From Mycobacterium sp. SMC-4 (GTDB taxonomy: Bacteria; Actinomycetota; Actinomycetes; Mycobacteriales; Mycobacteriaceae), in contig NZ_CP079869.1 in the NCBI RefSeq assembly GCF_025263265.1, positions 3,844,001-3,908,000 of the forward strand: a DNA stretch of 64,000 nt, written 5' to 3'. The position numbers and the translations under genes were made by a program. The notes below the pieces were generated by a model. It saw only the letters and a program-made list of their open reading frames with translations, made no database searches and was not told where the DNA came from. Position 1 is the first letter of the stretch, and the number at the start of each line of letters is the position of its first letter. Of the stretch, positions 9,448 to 20,062 are shown in pieces.

Positions 9448-12083
9448 GCGAATGCCACGAGCCCCAACTCGTTGTCGCCGGCCAACAGCCGATGGTGCGG
9501 CAGTACCCGGACCGTGTACCCGACCGAGCCGGTCACCGGCAACGGCGCAGTCGCGGTGAAGCTGTGCCGGCCATCGCCTGCGGTACCGGCGTGGGTCATC
9601 GGCACCATCACGGGCTCCACCAACGTGTCGCTGGTATCGACGCGCCCGAGCAGCGCCTGAACCGCGACCTCATCGGGCTGCAGACCGTCCAGGTGCACCA
9701 TCGCGGTCAGCGTCAGCTCCGAACCGAGCAACGGCGTGTCCGGTAGTCCCGAGCTGTCGACGTCTGAGACCCGCACATGTGGCCAGGCTCGTGCGACGCG
9801 GCGGCGGTAGTCGGCGAGCTCACGCGCAGCGCCGAAGGGCACGTTGAACTCCGGTGCGGACTGCCCCGGCTCGATCGACATCCGCAACGCGCGTGCCGCG
9901 GGCAGGTAGTACTTCTCGGTGTAGTCACGCACCATCCGCGACGCCAGCACCTTCGGACCGAGCACCTCGAGGGTGTGACGGACCATCTCCACCCACCGGA
10001 TGGGGATACCGTGCTCGTCACGGTCGTAGAACCGGGGCACCACGGCCCGCTCGAGGATGTCGTAGAGTGCCGCGGCCTCCAGGTCGTCGCGCCGACTCTC
10101 GTCGATCAGCCCGTCCGCGGTCGGAATCTCCCATCCGTTGTCGCCGTCGAACCACTCGTCCCACCAGCCGTCGCGGATCGACAGGTTCAGCCCACCGTTG
10201 AGCGCACTCTTCATTCCCGAGGTACCGCAGGCCTCCAGGGGCCGCAGCGGGTTGTTCAGCCAGACATCGCAGCCGTGGTAGAGCGTGCGCGCCATCGACA
10301 TGTCGTAATCGGGCAGAAAGACGATCCGGTGACGCAGGTCCTCACGGTCGGCGAAGCGCACGACCTGCTGGATCAACGCCTTACCACCCTCGTCGGCCGG
10401 GTGGGACTTGCCCGCGACGATGAGCTGAACGGGGCGCTCGGGGTCGAGCAGGATTTTTGCCAGGCGCTGGGGGTCACGCAACATCAGCGTCAGCCGCTTA
10501 TAGGTCGGCACCCGTCGAGCGAAACCGATCGTCAGCACGTCGGGATCGAATGCGGTTGCTGTCCAACCCAATTCGGCGGCCGGCGCGCCCCGCTCCAGCC
10601 AGGACCGGCGAAGTCGGGCGCGGACGTCGTCGATCAGTTCCGCGCGCAGTTGCGATCTGATCCACCACAGGTGTCCAGGATCGACACGATTTAGCCCCTG
10701 CCATCGCTCCGGTTCGCGCAGCATCGTGAGATCGTCGGTTCCGAGCAGCTCACGCCCCAGATCCAGCCACTGGGGGGCCGCCCATGTCGGTGCGTGCACA
10801 CCGTTGGTGATCGAACCGATGGGGACCTCGGCGGCGTCGAAGCCCGGCCACAGATCGCTGAACATCTTCCGGCTGACCTGGCCATGCAGCAGGGACACCC
10901 CGTTGGCGCGTTGCGCCAGGCGCAATCCCATATGCGCCATGTTGAACTTTGTCGGATCGTCCTCGGCGCCGAAGGCCAGGATGCGATCCAGCGGAACTCC
11001 GGGCAGCAGGCGTGAGCCCACCGCCCCGGCGTCGTGCCCGAAGTAGTGCTCGACGAGGTCGAGCGGGAAGCGGTCGATCCCGGCGGGTACCGGGGTGTGG
11101 GTGGTGAACACCGTCGACGCACGGACCACCGCGAGTGCGGTGTCGAAATCGAGGCCCACCTCGATCAACTCCCGGATCCGCTCGGCACCGAGGAAACCGG
11201 CGTGGCCCTCGTTCATGTGGAAGACCTCCGGCGCCGGAAGACCCTCGACCTCGGTGAATGCCCGGATCGCACGCACCCCGCCGATCCCGGCCAGGATCTC
11301 CTGTCGCATTCGGTGCTCCTGGTCGCCACCGTAGAGCCGGTCGGTCACCCCGCGCAGGTCGTGGTCATTCTCCGGGATGTTCGAGTCGAGCAGCAGCAGC
11401 GGGATCCGGCCGACCTGGGCGACCCAGATCCGCGCGTGCAGTGTGGCGTCACCAGGCAGGGCGAGATCGATCAGGACCGCAGCACCGTCGGAGTGGGTGA
11501 GCAGTCGCAGTGGCAGCCCCTGCGGGTCGAGCATCGGATAGTTCTCGTGTTGCCAGCCGTCGGCGGTCAGGGACTGCCGAAAGTACCCCGATCCGTAGTG
11601 CAACCCCACCGCAATCAGCGGCAGGCCGAGATCCGAGGCCGACTTGAGATGGTCGCCGGCGAGGATGCCCAGGCCGCCGGAGTAGTTCGGCAGTACCTCG
11701 ACGACGCCGAATTCCATGGAAAAGTACGCAATGCCGTTGGGGAGAACGACGTCGTGGTCGCCTTCCTGGTCACTGGTGGAGGCCGCCAGCTGCTGATACC
11801 AGAGCGGCCTGGTCAGATAGTCGTCCAGGTCGGCGGCCAGGGTGTTGAGCCGGCTGACGAACGACTCGTCGGTGGCCAGTTCGGCCAGCCGCGCCGGACT
11901 GACTTGGCCGAGCAGGCCGACGGGGTCGGCTCCGACGGCATCCCAGAGCTGCGGGTCGATGGTCTCGAAGAGATCCTGCGTGGGCTTGTCCCACGACCAC
12001 CGCAAGTTGACGGAGAGCCGCTCGAGTGCGGTGAGCTGGTCGGGAAGGTGGGCGCGGACAGTGAACCTGCGGAGGGCTTTCAC
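9444..12083 (-). CDS. glgP: Alpha-glucan (glycogen) phosphorylase GlgP
   Basis: This 879-residue enzyme has an N-terminal DUF3417-type domain (MKALRRFTVRAHLPDQL) and a glycosyltransferase-35 core. The PLP-lysine motif is EACGTSGMKSALNGGLN near residue 620, and VAGKSHPADEGGK lies upstream. It removes glucose 1-phosphate from alpha-1,4-glucans. It is divergent from glgE-glgB, separated by 221 bases, so breakdown and GlgE-pathway assembly face each other. The downstream propeller gene overlaps its stop. Confidence 0.93.
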   Translation of the reverse strand: MKALRRFTVRAHLPDQLTALERLSVNLRWSWDKPTQDLFETIDPQLWDAVGADPVGLLGQVSPARLAELATDESFVSRLNTLAADLDDYLTRPLWYQQLAASTSDQEGDHDVVLPNGIAYFSMEFGVVEVLPNYSGGLGILAGDHLKSASDLGLPLIAVGLHYGSGYFRQSLTADGWQHENYPMLDPQGLPLRLLTHSDGAAVLIDLALPGDATLHARIWVAQVGRIPLLLLDSNIPENDHDLRGVTDRLYGGDQEHRMRQEILAGIGGVRAIRAFTEVEGLPAPEVFHMNEGHAGFLGAERIRELIEVGLDFDTALAVVRASTVFTTHTPVPAGIDRFPLDLVEHYFGHDAGAVGSRLLPGVPLDRILAFGAEDDPTKFNMAHMGLRLAQRANGVSLLHGQVSRKMFSDLWPGFDAAEVPIGSITNGVHAPTWAAPQWLDLGRELLGTDDLTMLREPERWQGLNRVDPGHLWWIRSQLRAELIDDVRARLRRSWLERGAPAAELGWTATAFDPDVLTIGFARRVPTYKRLTLMLRDPQRLAKILLDPERPVQLIVAGKSHPADEGGKALIQQVVRFADREDLRHRIVFLPDYDMSMARTLYHGCDVWLNNPLRPLEACGTSGMKSALNGGLNLSIRDGWWDEWFDGDNGWEIPTADGLIDESRRDDLEAAALYDILERAVVPRFYDRDEHGIPIRWVEMVRHTLEVLGPKVLASRMVRDYTEKYYLPAARALRMSIEPGQSAPEFNVPFGAARELADYRRRVARAWPHVRVSDVDSSGLPDTPLLGSELTLTAMVHLDGLQPDEVAVQALLGRVDTSDTLVEPVMVPMTHAGTAGDGRHSFTATAPLPVTGSVGYTVRVLPHHRLLAGDNELGLVAFA

Positions 12084-12174
12084 GCGAGTTCACCTTACTG
12101 TCGTCAGCCACCGCGATGGGCGGTCGCGGGGATTTCACCGCCGTCTGCAAACCTTCGCAGTGCACTTCGAAGGG

Positions 12175-12202
12175 TTGAGCGCGACACTACGGTGGGTATA
12201 GG
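12175..12202 (+). promoter_or_regulatory. Candidate promoter for glgE-glgB
   Basis: TTGAGC (12175-12180) and TATAGG (12197-12202) are separated by 16 bases, about 100 bases upstream of glgE. They lie in the 221-base gap between glgP and glgE (12084-12304). The remainder of that gap shows no gene. Assignment is by pattern only. Confidence 0.4.
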
Positions 12203-12304
12203 CCGCGAAGGAGTTGTCGCGCCGAACACGAACCGTCAGCGACACAGCACAGACATAAGCGGCGGGTGCCGCACGAGGCGAACGAGTGGTAGGGAGTGGT
12301 GCCA

Positions 12305-14395
12305 GTGACCGCCGGTCGGATCGAAATCGACGATGTCGCTCCGGTGGTATCGGGCGGACGGTTTCCCGCCAAAGCCGTCGTCGGCGAGATCGTCCCGGTG
12401 AGTGCCACGGTCTGGCGTGAGGGCCACGACGCGGTGGCAGCCACCCTGGTGGTGCGCTATCACGGTGCCGGTTATCCCCCGTTGGCCGACGAACCGCCGG
12501 GCCGGGTCCGCTCGCCGGAGGCGGTACCGATTCAGGACGTGGTCAACGCACCGGCGCGGGTGCGCCCGAGTGCGCTGCCGATGACGACAGGCCGTACACC
12601 CGACGTTTTCCACGGCCAGTTCTGTCCCGACGCGGTGGGCCTGTGGACCTTCCGGATCGACGGCTGGGGTGATCCGATCGCGACGTGGCGCAAGAACGTC
12701 ACCGCCAAACTGGAGGCCGGCCAGAGCGAGGGTGAGCTCAACAACGATCTGCTGGTCGGCGCCAAGCTGTTGGAGCGCGCGTCCACCGGCGTTCCCCGCC
12801 AGGATCGCTATCCGCTTGCCGAGGCCGCCGCCCGGCTGCGCGAACCCGGTGACCCGTTCTACCGCGCCGGTGCAGCGCTGGCCGACGAGGTGACCGAGCT
12901 GGTGGAGCAGTATCCGCTGCGTGAACTTGTGACCCGCGGTCAGCAGTACGGCATCTGGGTGGATCGCCCGCTGGCCCGCTTCAGCTCGTGGTACGAGTTC
13001 TTTCCACGCTCGACCGGCGGCTGGGACAGCGCCGGCCATCCCGTCCACGGCACCTTTGCCACCGCGACCAAAGCACTGCCCCGGATCGCCAGAATGGGAT
13101 TCGACATCGCCTACCTGCCCCCGATCCACCCGATCGGGAAGGTGCACCGCAAGGGACGCAACAACAGCGTCACCGCCGGCCCGCACGACGTCGGCTCTCC
13201 GTGGGCGATCGGCAGCGACGAAGGCGGCCACGACGCCGTGCACCCCGATCTGGGCACGATCGACGATTTTGACGAATTCGTCTCCGCGGCCGGTGACGAT
13301 GGGCTGGAAGTCGCGTTGGATCTCGCGTTGCAGTGCGCACCCGACCACCCGTGGGCCCGAGAGCACCCCGAATGGTTCACCGTGCTGCCCGACGGGACGA
13401 TCGCCTACGCCGAGAACCCGCCGAAGAAGTACCAGGATATCTATCCACTGAACTTCGACAACGACCCCGCCGGGTTGTACGAGGAGGTGTTGCGGGTCGT
13501 CAAGTTCTGGATTACGCACGGCGTCAAGATTTTTCGGGTGGACAACCCGCACACCAAGCCGCCGAACTTCTGGGCTTGGCTGATCGGTGAAGTAAAGAAC
13601 ATCGACCCCGACGTCCTGTTCCTGTCCGAGGCGTTCACTCGTCCGGCCCGCCTGTTCGGCCTGGCCAAGCTGGGTTTCACGCAGTCCTACACCTATTTCA
13701 CCTGGCGAACCGCGAAATGGGAGATCACCGAATTCGGTGAGCAGCTCGCCGAACACGCCGACTACTCGCGCCAGAGCCTGTGGGTCAACACCCCCGACAT
13801 CCTGCATGAGAGCCTGCAGCACGGCGGGCCGGGAATGTTCGCCATCCGCGCGGCGCTGGCATCGACGATGAGCCCGACATGGGGAATGTATTCCGGCTAC
13901 GAACTTTTCGAGCACCGTGCTGTCCGCGAAGGCAGTGAGGAGTACCTCAACTCCGAAAAATACGAACTACGACCACGTGACTTCGACGCCGCACTGGCCG
14001 ACGGCGAATCTCTGGAACCGTTCATCACCCGGCTCAACGAGATCCGACGCATCCACCCGGCCCTGCAGCAGATGCGCCCCATCACCTTCCACCACATCGA
14101 CAACGACGCATTGCTGGCCTACAGCAAGTTCGACCCCATCTCCGGGGACCAAGTGCTGGTGGTGATCACCCTCAATCCGTTCGGGCCCGAGGAGGGCACC
14201 CTGTGGCTTGACATGGGCGCGCTGGGTATGGAGCAACAAGACCGGTTCTGGGTACGCGATGAGATCACCGGAGAGGAATACCAGTGGGGACAGGGCAATT
14301 ACGTGCGGCTCGAACCCGCCCGCGCGGTGGCCCACGTGCTCAACATGCCCCAGATCCCCGCCGACCAACGACTCAACCTGCTGCGTAGGGAGTGA
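12305..14395 (+). CDS. glgE: Maltosyltransferase GlgE (alpha-1,4-glucan:maltose-1-phosphate)
   Basis: This GH13_3 enzyme of about 696 residues extends alpha-glucan using maltose 1-phosphate. Near-identity to known mycobacterial GlgE is evident in [18 protein letters not shown] and GSDEGGHD. The nucleophile Asp is in FRVDNPHTK (about residue 413) and the acid/base Glu in FLSEAF (about 442). The N-terminal domain begins [14 protein letters not shown] chose the GTG at 12305 because AGGGAG lies 8 bases upstream; GTGs at 12296 and 12299 are alternatives. glgB starts 3 bases after the stop. Confidence 0.95.
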   Translation: MTAGRIEIDDVAPVVSGGRFPAKAVVGEIVPVSATVWREGHDAVAATLVVRYHGAGYPPLADEPPGRVRSPEAVPIQDVVNAPARVRPSALPMTTGRTPDVFHGQFCPDAVGLWTFRIDGWGDPIATWRKNVTAKLEAGQSEGELNNDLLVGAKLLERASTGVPRQDRYPLAEAAARLREPGDPFYRAGAALADEVTELVEQYPLRELVTRGQQYGIWVDRPLARFSSWYEFFPRSTGGWDSAGHPVHGTFATATKALPRIARMGFDIAYLPPIHPIGKVHRKGRNNSVTAGPHDVGSPWAIGSDEGGHDAVHPDLGTIDDFDEFVSAAGDDGLEVALDLALQCAPDHPWAREHPEWFTVLPDGTIAYAENPPKKYQDIYPLNFDNDPAGLYEEVLRVVKFWITHGVKIFRVDNPHTKPPNFWAWLIGEVKNIDPDVLFLSEAFTRPARLFGLAKLGFTQSYTYFTWRTAKWEITEFGEQLAEHADYSRQSLWVNTPDILHESLQHGGPGMFAIRAALASTMSPTWGMYSGYELFEHRAVREGSEEYLNSEKYELRPRDFDAALADGESLEPFITRLNEIRRIHPALQQMRPITFHHIDNDALLAYSKFDPISGDQVLVVITLNPFGPEEGTLWLDMGALGMEQQDRFWVRDEITGEEYQWGQGNYVRLEPARAVAHVLNMPQIPADQRLNLLRRE

Positions 14396-14398
14396 CCA

Positions 14399-16618
14399 AT
14401 GACCAACGCGTCCGGCCTGACCAAGACCATCGACAGCCCGCACCTGCGGCCGCACACCTCCGACCTCAATCGCCTGCTCGCCGGCGAACACCATGACCCG
14501 CATTCGGTCCTCGGTGCCCATGAGTATGACGACCACACCGTCATCCGCGTCTACCGGCCACACGCGGTCAAGGTCAATGTCGTCATCGGCGATGCGCGCT
14601 ACCCCCTCAGCCATATCGAAGCCGGATTGTTCGCCGTGGCGGTTTCCTTCACCGACCTCATCGATTACCGGCTCGAAATCAGTTACTCCGAGGACGAGTC
14701 GGCCTTCGTACACACCGTCGCCGATGCCTACCGCTTTCTGCCGACGCTCGGCGAGATGGATCTGCATCTGTTCGCCGAGGGGCGACATGAGCGGCTATGG
14801 GAGGTACTCGGAGCCCATCCGCGCAGCTTCACCACGGCCGACGGCGTCGTGCAGGGCGTGTCGTTCGCGGTGTGGGCGCCCAACGCCAAGGGCGTGAGCG
14901 TGACCGGTGACTTCAACCACTGGGGTGACGAGGCCCAGATGCGGGTGCTGGGTTCCACCGGTGTGTGGGAACTGTTCTGGCCCGGCTTCCCCGACGGCGG
15001 ACTGTACAAATTTCGCGTCCACGGGGCCGACGGTGCGGTCACCGATCGCGCCGACCCGATGGCCTTCGCAACCGAGGTGCCCCCGCAGACCGCATCCCGG
15101 GTGTTCACCAGCGACTACACCTGGACCGACGAGGAGTGGATGTCGGGGCGGACGCTGCGTAACCCGGTGTTCGAGCCGATGAGCACCTACGAGGTGCACC
15201 TGGGTTCATGGCGGCCCGGACTGAGTTATCTGGAGTTGGCCGAGCAGCTCACCGAATACGTTGTGGAGCACGGCTTCACACATGTCGAGATGCTCCCCGT
15301 CGCCGAGCATCCGTTCGGCGGATCATGGGGTTATCAGGTCACGTCGTACTACGCCCCCTCGTCGAGATTCGGCAACCCCGACGAGTTCCGGTATCTCGTC
15401 GACAGACTGCACCAAGCCGGGATCGGCGTCCTCGTCGACTGGGTGCCGGCGCATTTCCCGAAAGATGCCTGGGCGCTGGGCCGATTCGACGGCACGGCGC
15501 TCTACGAGCACGGCGACCCCCGTCGCGGTGAGCAACTGGACTGGGGAACATACGTCTTCGACTTCGGACGGGCCGAAGTTCGCAATTTCCTGGTCGCCAA
15601 CGCGCTGTACTGGTTGCAGGAGTACCACATCGACGGTCTGCGCGTCGATGCCGTGGCGTCCATGCTCTACCTGGACTACTCGCGGCCAGAGGGCGGCTGG
15701 ACACCGAACATCCACGGCGGGCGGGAGAACCTCGAGGCGGTGCAATTCCTGCAGGAGATGAACGCCACGGTGCACAAGATCAACCCGGGCATCGTCACGA
15801 TCGCCGAGGAGTCGACATCGTGGCCGGGCGTGACACGGCCGACCAACCTTGGCGGCCTTGGCTTTTCGATGAAGTGGAACATGGGATGGATGAACGACAC
15901 GCTTGAGTTCATCAAACGTGACCCGATCCACCGCAGCTACCACCACCACGAGATCACCTTCTCGATGCTCTACGCGTTCAGCGAGAACTACGTGCTACCG
16001 ATCAGCCACGACGAGGTCGTGCACGGCAAGGGCACCCTGTGGGGCCGCATGCCGGGCAACGACCACATGAAGGCCGCCGGGATCAGGAGTCTGCTGGCCT
16101 ACCAGTGGGCCCACCCGGGCAAGCAGTTGTTGTTCATGGGCCAGGAATTCGGTCAACGCGCGGAGTGGTCCGAAGAGCGTGGTGTCGACTGGTTCCAGCT
16201 CGACGAGCGGGGATTCTCTGACGGCATCCTGCGTATGCTCACCGACGCCAACGACATCTACCGGAGTCGGCGCGCGCTATGGTCCCGCGATACCCAGCCC
16301 GAAGGTTACTCGTGGATCGATGCCAACGACTCGGCCAACAACGTGCTGAGCTTCCTGCGCTTCGGCGACGACGGCTCGATGATGGCGTGCGTGTTCAACT
16401 TTTCCGGAACCGAGCACACGCGGTACCGGTTGGGGCTGCCGCATGCAGGGATGTGGCGCGAAGTACTCAACACCGACTCCGACGTCTATCACGGTGCAGG
16501 CATAGGCAACTACGGTGCGGTCGAGGCGACCGACGAGCCGTGGCATGGGCGGCCGGCATCGGCGGTGATGGTGCTTCCCCCGCTCTCGGCGGTGTGGTTC
16601 GAGCCCGAGCGCCCCTGA
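14399..16618 (+). CDS. glgB: 1,4-alpha-glucan branching enzyme GlgB
   Basis: This 739-residue protein has an N-terminal CBM48-type module ([20 protein letters not shown]) and a GH13 catalytic barrel. The nucleophile Asp is in [15 protein letters not shown] (about residue 417), the acid/base Glu in IAEEST (about 470), and the conserved [13 protein letters not shown] segment follows. It introduces alpha-1,6 branches in glycogen and capsular glucan made by GlgE. It is co-transcribed with glgE, with 3 bases between them. It converges with the thioredoxin-fold gene 18 bases downstream. Confidence 0.95.
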   Translation: MTNASGLTKTIDSPHLRPHTSDLNRLLAGEHHDPHSVLGAHEYDDHTVIRVYRPHAVKVNVVIGDARYPLSHIEAGLFAVAVSFTDLIDYRLEISYSEDESAFVHTVADAYRFLPTLGEMDLHLFAEGRHERLWEVLGAHPRSFTTADGVVQGVSFAVWAPNAKGVSVTGDFNHWGDEAQMRVLGSTGVWELFWPGFPDGGLYKFRVHGADGAVTDRADPMAFATEVPPQTASRVFTSDYTWTDEEWMSGRTLRNPVFEPMSTYEVHLGSWRPGLSYLELAEQLTEYVVEHGFTHVEMLPVAEHPFGGSWGYQVTSYYAPSSRFGNPDEFRYLVDRLHQAGIGVLVDWVPAHFPKDAWALGRFDGTALYEHGDPRRGEQLDWGTYVFDFGRAEVRNFLVANALYWLQEYHIDGLRVDAVASMLYLDYSRPEGGWTPNIHGGRENLEAVQFLQEMNATVHKINPGIVTIAEESTSWPGVTRPTNLGGLGFSMKWNMGWMNDTLEFIKRDPIHRSYHHHEITFSMLYAFSENYVLPISHDEVVHGKGTLWGRMPGNDHMKAAGIRSLLAYQWAHPGKQLLFMGQEFGQRAEWSEERGVDWFQLDERGFSDGILRMLTDANDIYRSRRALWSRDTQPEGYSWIDANDSANNVLSFLRFGDDGSMMACVFNFSGTEHTRYRLGLPHAGMWREVLNTDSDVYHGAGIGNYGAVEATDEPWHGRPASAVMVLPPLSAVWFEPERP

Positions 16619-16636
16619 TTCGGCTGGCCGAGGTCG

Positions 16637-17530
16637 TCAGTACAGGGCGTTGGCCAGGTTGCGCCGACCGGCAATGACCTCGGGGTCGGCAGGATCGAAC
16701 AGGTCGAACAATTCGACCAGCCGCGAGCGCACTGTAGCCCGGTCATCGCCGGCTGTGCTCTTCACCAAAGCGGTGAGCCGGGCGAATGCGGCAGCGACAT
16801 TCTGTTGCAGCACCTCGACGTCGGCGGCCGCGAAAGCTGCCTCGATGTCCTGGGGTGCTGCGTCGGCGAGCTCCACGGCATTCTGCGGGTGCGCGGTCGC
16901 GCGCTGCAGGAAGCTGATTTGGCGGACCGCGCCCTTGGCCTCGGCATGGTTGGGATCGGCCTCGAGGATTGCCTGGTAGGCCGACCGTGCCGAGTCGAAG
17001 TCACCTTGGTCGAGGTACTCACGCGCCTGCGTCACCGCGGGGTCGACCTGCTCGGTGTCGGGTTCGGCGGAACCGCTGAGCTTTCCGGCGGTGGCACCGA
17101 GCAACGAGTCGATCCAGCGGCGAAGCTGATCCGGGGGTTGCATGCCCTGGAAGCTCGACAGTGGCTGACCGGCAGCCAAGGCCACGACCGTCGGCACGGC
17201 CTGCACCCCGAACATCTGCGCGATGCGCGGTGTGGCGTCGACATTGACGGTCGCCAACACCCACGTGCCGCCGTCGTTGGCCGCCAGGCCCGACAGCACC
17301 TCGCCGAGTTGGACACTGGGGTCGCTGCGCGGTGACCACAGCAAGACCACCACGGGGACCTCGTTGGAGCGGGCCAGCACCTCGGCTTCAAGGTTGGCCT
17401 CGGTGATCTGCACTCCGCCGGGGGTGACCTCTGCGGCCCCGTCACCAGAGGAGGCGGGGCGTTGTTTGAGTGCCGACAGGTCTACGGCGCCGGCCAAGGC
17501 GGGGCCGATCTGGGGTCGAGGACGAGTCAC
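16637..17530 (-). CDS. Thioredoxin-fold/TPR protein (YbbN/CnoX-like) lacking CXXC
   Basis: This protein of about 297 residues starts with GTG (VTRPRPQIGPALAGAV), as in Rv1324. Residues of about 45-150 form a thioredoxin fold (VPVVVLLWSPRSDPSVQ and FGVQAVPTVVALAAG). The active-site position reads SPRSDPSV, with no cysteine. The C-terminal half has TPR-like helices (AREYLDQGDFDSARSAYQAILEADP split across repeats). The architecture matches CnoX/YbbN chaperone-like proteins. Catalytic thiol exchange is not possible with this sequence, so a protein-holding role is inferred. Confidence 0.88.
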   Translation of the reverse strand: MTRPRPQIGPALAGAVDLSALKQRPASSGDGAAEVTPGGVQITEANLEAEVLARSNEVPVVVLLWSPRSDPSVQLGEVLSGLAANDGGTWVLATVNVDATPRIAQMFGVQAVPTVVALAAGQPLSSFQGMQPPDQLRRWIDSLLGATAGKLSGSAEPDTEQVDPAVTQAREYLDQGDFDSARSAYQAILEADPNHAEAKGAVRQISFLQRATAHPQNAVELADAAPQDIEAAFAAADVEVLQQNVAAAFARLTALVKSTAGDDRATVRSRLVELFDLFDPADPEVIAGRRNLANALY

Positions 17531-17543
17531 GACTCCAAGTTTG

Positions 17544-17951
17544 TCACGTCGTTTCCGCAACCGTTCGCCGTGCCTGACCCACGGCGTCCGACCGGTTTCC
17601 CACGGCATCGGGTGCACCGGGACGCAGATCCATCCGACCCGTTCGATCAGCCCATATGAGGAAGATCACACTGCCCAGTGGCGCGATACCAGCCAGCAAC
17701 ACCAGCAACCACGTACCGGCCTGCCAACGCAGCGCGAGCCCGGCGAATGCCGCGGCAACCAGGAAAGCCACAAAGATTGCGCCGTGGACGGGGCCGAAGA
17801 TCTTCACACCGAGTTCGGTGCGCGGCGAACCCAGGTACTTGAAATACATCCCAACCAGCAACCCGACCCAACTGACCGCCTCGGCGAAGGCGACCAGTCG
17901 GAACCATGCCGCGGCACTGCGGACATCGAAAGCGCGTGTCATGGGCGCCAT
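17544..17951 (-). CDS. DUF3817 integral membrane protein
   Basis: This 135-residue protein has three predicted membrane segments: FRLVAFAEAVSWVGLLVGMY, VHGAIFVAFLVAAAFAGLAL and WLLVLLAGIAPLGSVIFLIW. The tail (RMDLRPGAPDAVGNRSDAVG) is short and charged. The pattern fits the DUF3817 family, which is widespread in actinobacteria and has no known function. The ATG at 17951 or the one at 17942 (MTRAFDV) could be the start. It lies 13 bases upstream of the thioredoxin-fold gene on the same strand. Confidence 0.8.
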   Translation of the reverse strand: MAPMTRAFDVRSAAAWFRLVAFAEAVSWVGLLVGMYFKYLGSPRTELGVKIFGPVHGAIFVAFLVAAAFAGLALRWQAGTWLLVLLAGIAPLGSVIFLIWADRTGRMDLRPGAPDAVGNRSDAVGQARRTVAETT

Positions 17952-17996
17952 TGTGCCCGATCCGGAGACCAGCTACTACAAAGTGTCGTTGATGTC

Positions 17997-19190
17997 TCAG
18001 GGCCGGCGCAGGATGAGGGCATCACCCTGACCGCCGGCGCCGCAGAGCGCCGCAACCGCGTAACCCGTGCCCTTGCGCGCCAGCTCGAGGGCGGCATGCA
18101 GCGTGATCCGGGCACCCGACATCCCGATCGGGTGGCCGATCGCGATGGCGCCGCCATTGGTGTTGACCTTGTTCGCATCGACCCCGAGTTCGTTGGTCGA
18201 GGCCAGGGCTACCGCAGCGAACGCCTCGTTGATCTCGATGACATCCAGCTGGTCGACCGAGATGCCTTCTTTGGCGACAGCCTTCTTGATGGCATTGGCC
18301 GGCTGGCTCTGCAGCGTGGAGTCCGGGCCGGCAACCACGCCGTGCGCGCCGATCTCGCACAGCCAGGTCAGACCCAACTCTTCGGCCTTGGCCTTGTTCA
18401 TCACCACGACCGCGCATGCGCCGTCGGAGATCTGCGAGGCTGAGCCGGCGGTGATGGTGCCGTCCTTGCGGAACGCCGGGCGCAGGCTTGCCAGCGACTC
18501 GGCAGAGGTGTCGGCGCGGATGCCCTCGTCTTCGGTGAACTCGACCGGATCACCTTTACGCTGCGGGATCTTCACCGGTACCACCTCATCGGCGTAGACA
18601 CCGTCTTTCCACGCCCGGGCGGCCTTCTGGTGCGACCCGGCCGCGTATTCATCCTGCTGGGCACGGGTGAACTCGTCGGTGTCGTTGCGCTGCTCGGTGA
18701 GCGCACCCATCGGCTGGTCGGTGAAGACATCGTGCAAACCGTCGTAGGCGAGATGATCGAGCACCGTGACATCGCCGTACTTGTAACCCGACCGGCTGTT
18801 CATCAACAGATGCGGGGCCTGGGTCATGGACTCCTGCCCGCCGGCCACCACGACGTCGAATTCACCGGCCCTGATCAACTGATCGGCCAATGCGATCGCA
18901 TCGATGCCCGACAGGCACATCTTGTTGATGGTCAGAGCCGGCACATCCCACGGGATGCCCGCGGCGACGGCGGCCTGGCGCGCTGGCATCTGCCCGGCGC
19001 CGGCGGACAGCACCTGCCCCATGATCACGTACTCGACCAGTCCGGCGGCGTTGTCGACATTCGGAAACGCCTTGGCCAGCGCGCCGGCAATCGCCACGGC
19101 GCCCAGGTCACTGCCGGACAAGTCCTTCAGAGATCCCGAGAGCTTTCCCACCGGAGTCCGGGCTCCAGCAACGATCACCGACGTCGTCAT
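17997..19190 (-). CDS. fadA4: Acetyl-CoA acetyltransferase (thiolase) FadA4
   Basis: This thiolase of about 397 residues has the nucleophile Cys in [17 protein letters not shown], the conserved [17 protein letters not shown] with the catalytic His, and the second Cys in [12 protein letters not shown]. It interconverts acetyl-CoA and acetoacetyl-CoA. The start at 19190 ([15 protein letters not shown]) is preceded by GGAGGTAGTG, a strong ribosome site that would be consumed by the upstream ATG. It is divergent from the methylmalonyl-CoA epimerase gene. Confidence 0.94.
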   Translation of the reverse strand: MTTSVIVAGARTPVGKLSGSLKDLSGSDLGAVAIAGALAKAFPNVDNAAGLVEYVIMGQVLSAGAGQMPARQAAVAAGIPWDVPALTINKMCLSGIDAIALADQLIRAGEFDVVVAGGQESMTQAPHLLMNSRSGYKYGDVTVLDHLAYDGLHDVFTDQPMGALTEQRNDTDEFTRAQQDEYAAGSHQKAARAWKDGVYADEVVPVKIPQRKGDPVEFTEDEGIRADTSAESLASLRPAFRKDGTITAGSASQISDGACAVVVMNKAKAEELGLTWLCEIGAHGVVAGPDSTLQSQPANAIKKAVAKEGISVDQLDVIEINEAFAAVALASTNELGVDANKVNTNGGAIAIGHPIGMSGARITLHAALELARKGTGYAVAALCGAGGQGDALILRRP

Positions 19191-19282
19191 CACTACCTCC
19201 AAGCTGTTTCAAGCAGTGTGAAAAAGGCTATACGGGCATACCGGCCGTTTCGAAACTGATCTTGTTAGGTTACCTTTACGAT
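19191..19282. promoter_or_regulatory. Divergent fadA4/epimerase promoter region
   Basis: On the minus strand TATAGC (19227-19232) with TTTCGA 17 bases upstream could serve fadA4. On the plus strand TAGGTT (19266-19271) lies 11 bases before the epimerase ATG, which would give an almost leaderless transcript. Both calls rest on motif and spacing only. Confidence 0.4.
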
Positions 19283-19759
19283 ATGACCGCCGAGCAGACT
19301 GACGCCCGCCCGGTACTGGCTACCGCGCTGGTGACCGCCATCGACCATGTCGGCATCGCCGTTCGCGATCTGGACGAGGCGATCAAGTGGTACCACGACC
19401 ACCTCGGCATGATCGTGCTGCACGAAGAGGTCAATGAAGAGCAAGGCATCCGTGAGGCGATGCTCTCGGTGCGCGGGGCTCCGGTCGGCAGCACGCAGGT
19501 CCAGCTGATGGCCCCGATCGACGACAGCTCCACCATCGCGAAATTCCTGGACAAGCGGGGACCGGGCCTGCAGCAGTTCGCCTATCGGGTCAGCGACATC
19601 GACGCCCTGAGCGAGCGTCTGCGCGCGCAGGGCATCCGGTTGATCTATGACCAGCCGCGCCGAGGCACCGCGAACTCGCGGATCAACTTCATCCACCCCA
19701 AGGACGGTGGCGGCGTGCTGATCGAGCTGGTCGAGCCGGCCGCCGACACCGCGCACTGA
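19283..19759 (+). CDS. mce: Methylmalonyl-CoA epimerase
   Basis: This 158-residue protein of the vicinal-oxygen-chelate fold begins MTAEQTDARPVLATALVTAI. Metal and catalytic segments are visible: AIDHVGIAVRDLDEAI, QQFAYRVSDIDAL and GVLIELVEP. It interconverts (R)- and (S)-methylmalonyl-CoA in propionate metabolism. The ATG at 19283 is chosen over an upstream TTG. It ends 9 bases from the stop of the convergent small zinc-ribbon gene. Confidence 0.93.
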   Translation: MTAEQTDARPVLATALVTAIDHVGIAVRDLDEAIKWYHDHLGMIVLHEEVNEEQGIREAMLSVRGAPVGSTQVQLMAPIDDSSTIAKFLDKRGPGLQQFAYRVSDIDALSERLRAQGIRLIYDQPRRGTANSRINFIHPKDGGGVLIELVEPAADTAH

Positions 19760-19768
19760 CGCGCCGGA

Positions 19769-20062
19769 TCAGGACCACCGTCGGGTCGGGCCCCGAGTAG
19801 CTCGGTTGCGCCAGCACGGGGTGTGCCAGTGCCGGCGATCCTCGACACCCACCGGGCCACCCGCCGGCCACACCACGACATGCGCTGTCGCGGGCCGGAT
19901 CTCGTGGTCACACCCCGGGCACCGGTAGACCTTGGTGGCGCGGGTGGCCGAGACCGGGTGTACCTCGTAGTCGCAGCCGTCGGGCCCGGCTTCGATACGG
20001 CGCGGCGCCGGTAACGGCGCCCGAGCTGCCGCACGTTTGCGCGGGGCCCGCCGCTTGACCAT
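19769..20062 (-). CDS. Small zinc-ribbon-like conserved protein (Rv1322-type)
   Basis: This 97-residue basic protein has a putative zinc site: a CPGCDHEI knuckle and a later HWHTPCW. The N-terminus is Lys/Arg-rich (VKRRAPRKRAAARA). Its ATG shares one base with the nucS stop (TGATG), so the two are translationally coupled. The pairing is also found in M. tuberculosis as I recall it. Function is unknown; coupling with a mismatch endonuclease suggests a nucleic-acid role, but that is only inference. Confidence 0.8.
   Translation of the reverse strand: MVKRRAPRKRAAARAPLPAPRRIEAGPDGCDYEVHPVSATRATKVYRCPGCDHEIRPATAHVVVWPAGGPVGVEDRRHWHTPCWRNRATRGPTRRWS

Noticed and set aside
12236..13915. 559-codon minus-strand frame opposite glgE
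   Set aside because: Antisense to a gene with clear catalytic motifs, and with no motif of its own.
19191..19202. Upstream ATG for fadA4 giving MEVVMTTSV
   Set aside because: This start would lie in the strong GGAGG ribosome site used by the ATG at 19190.
19265..19275. TTAGGTTACCT resembling an IdeR iron-box half
   Set aside because: Only the first eight bases match the consensus; the second half is absent and the gene is not iron-related.
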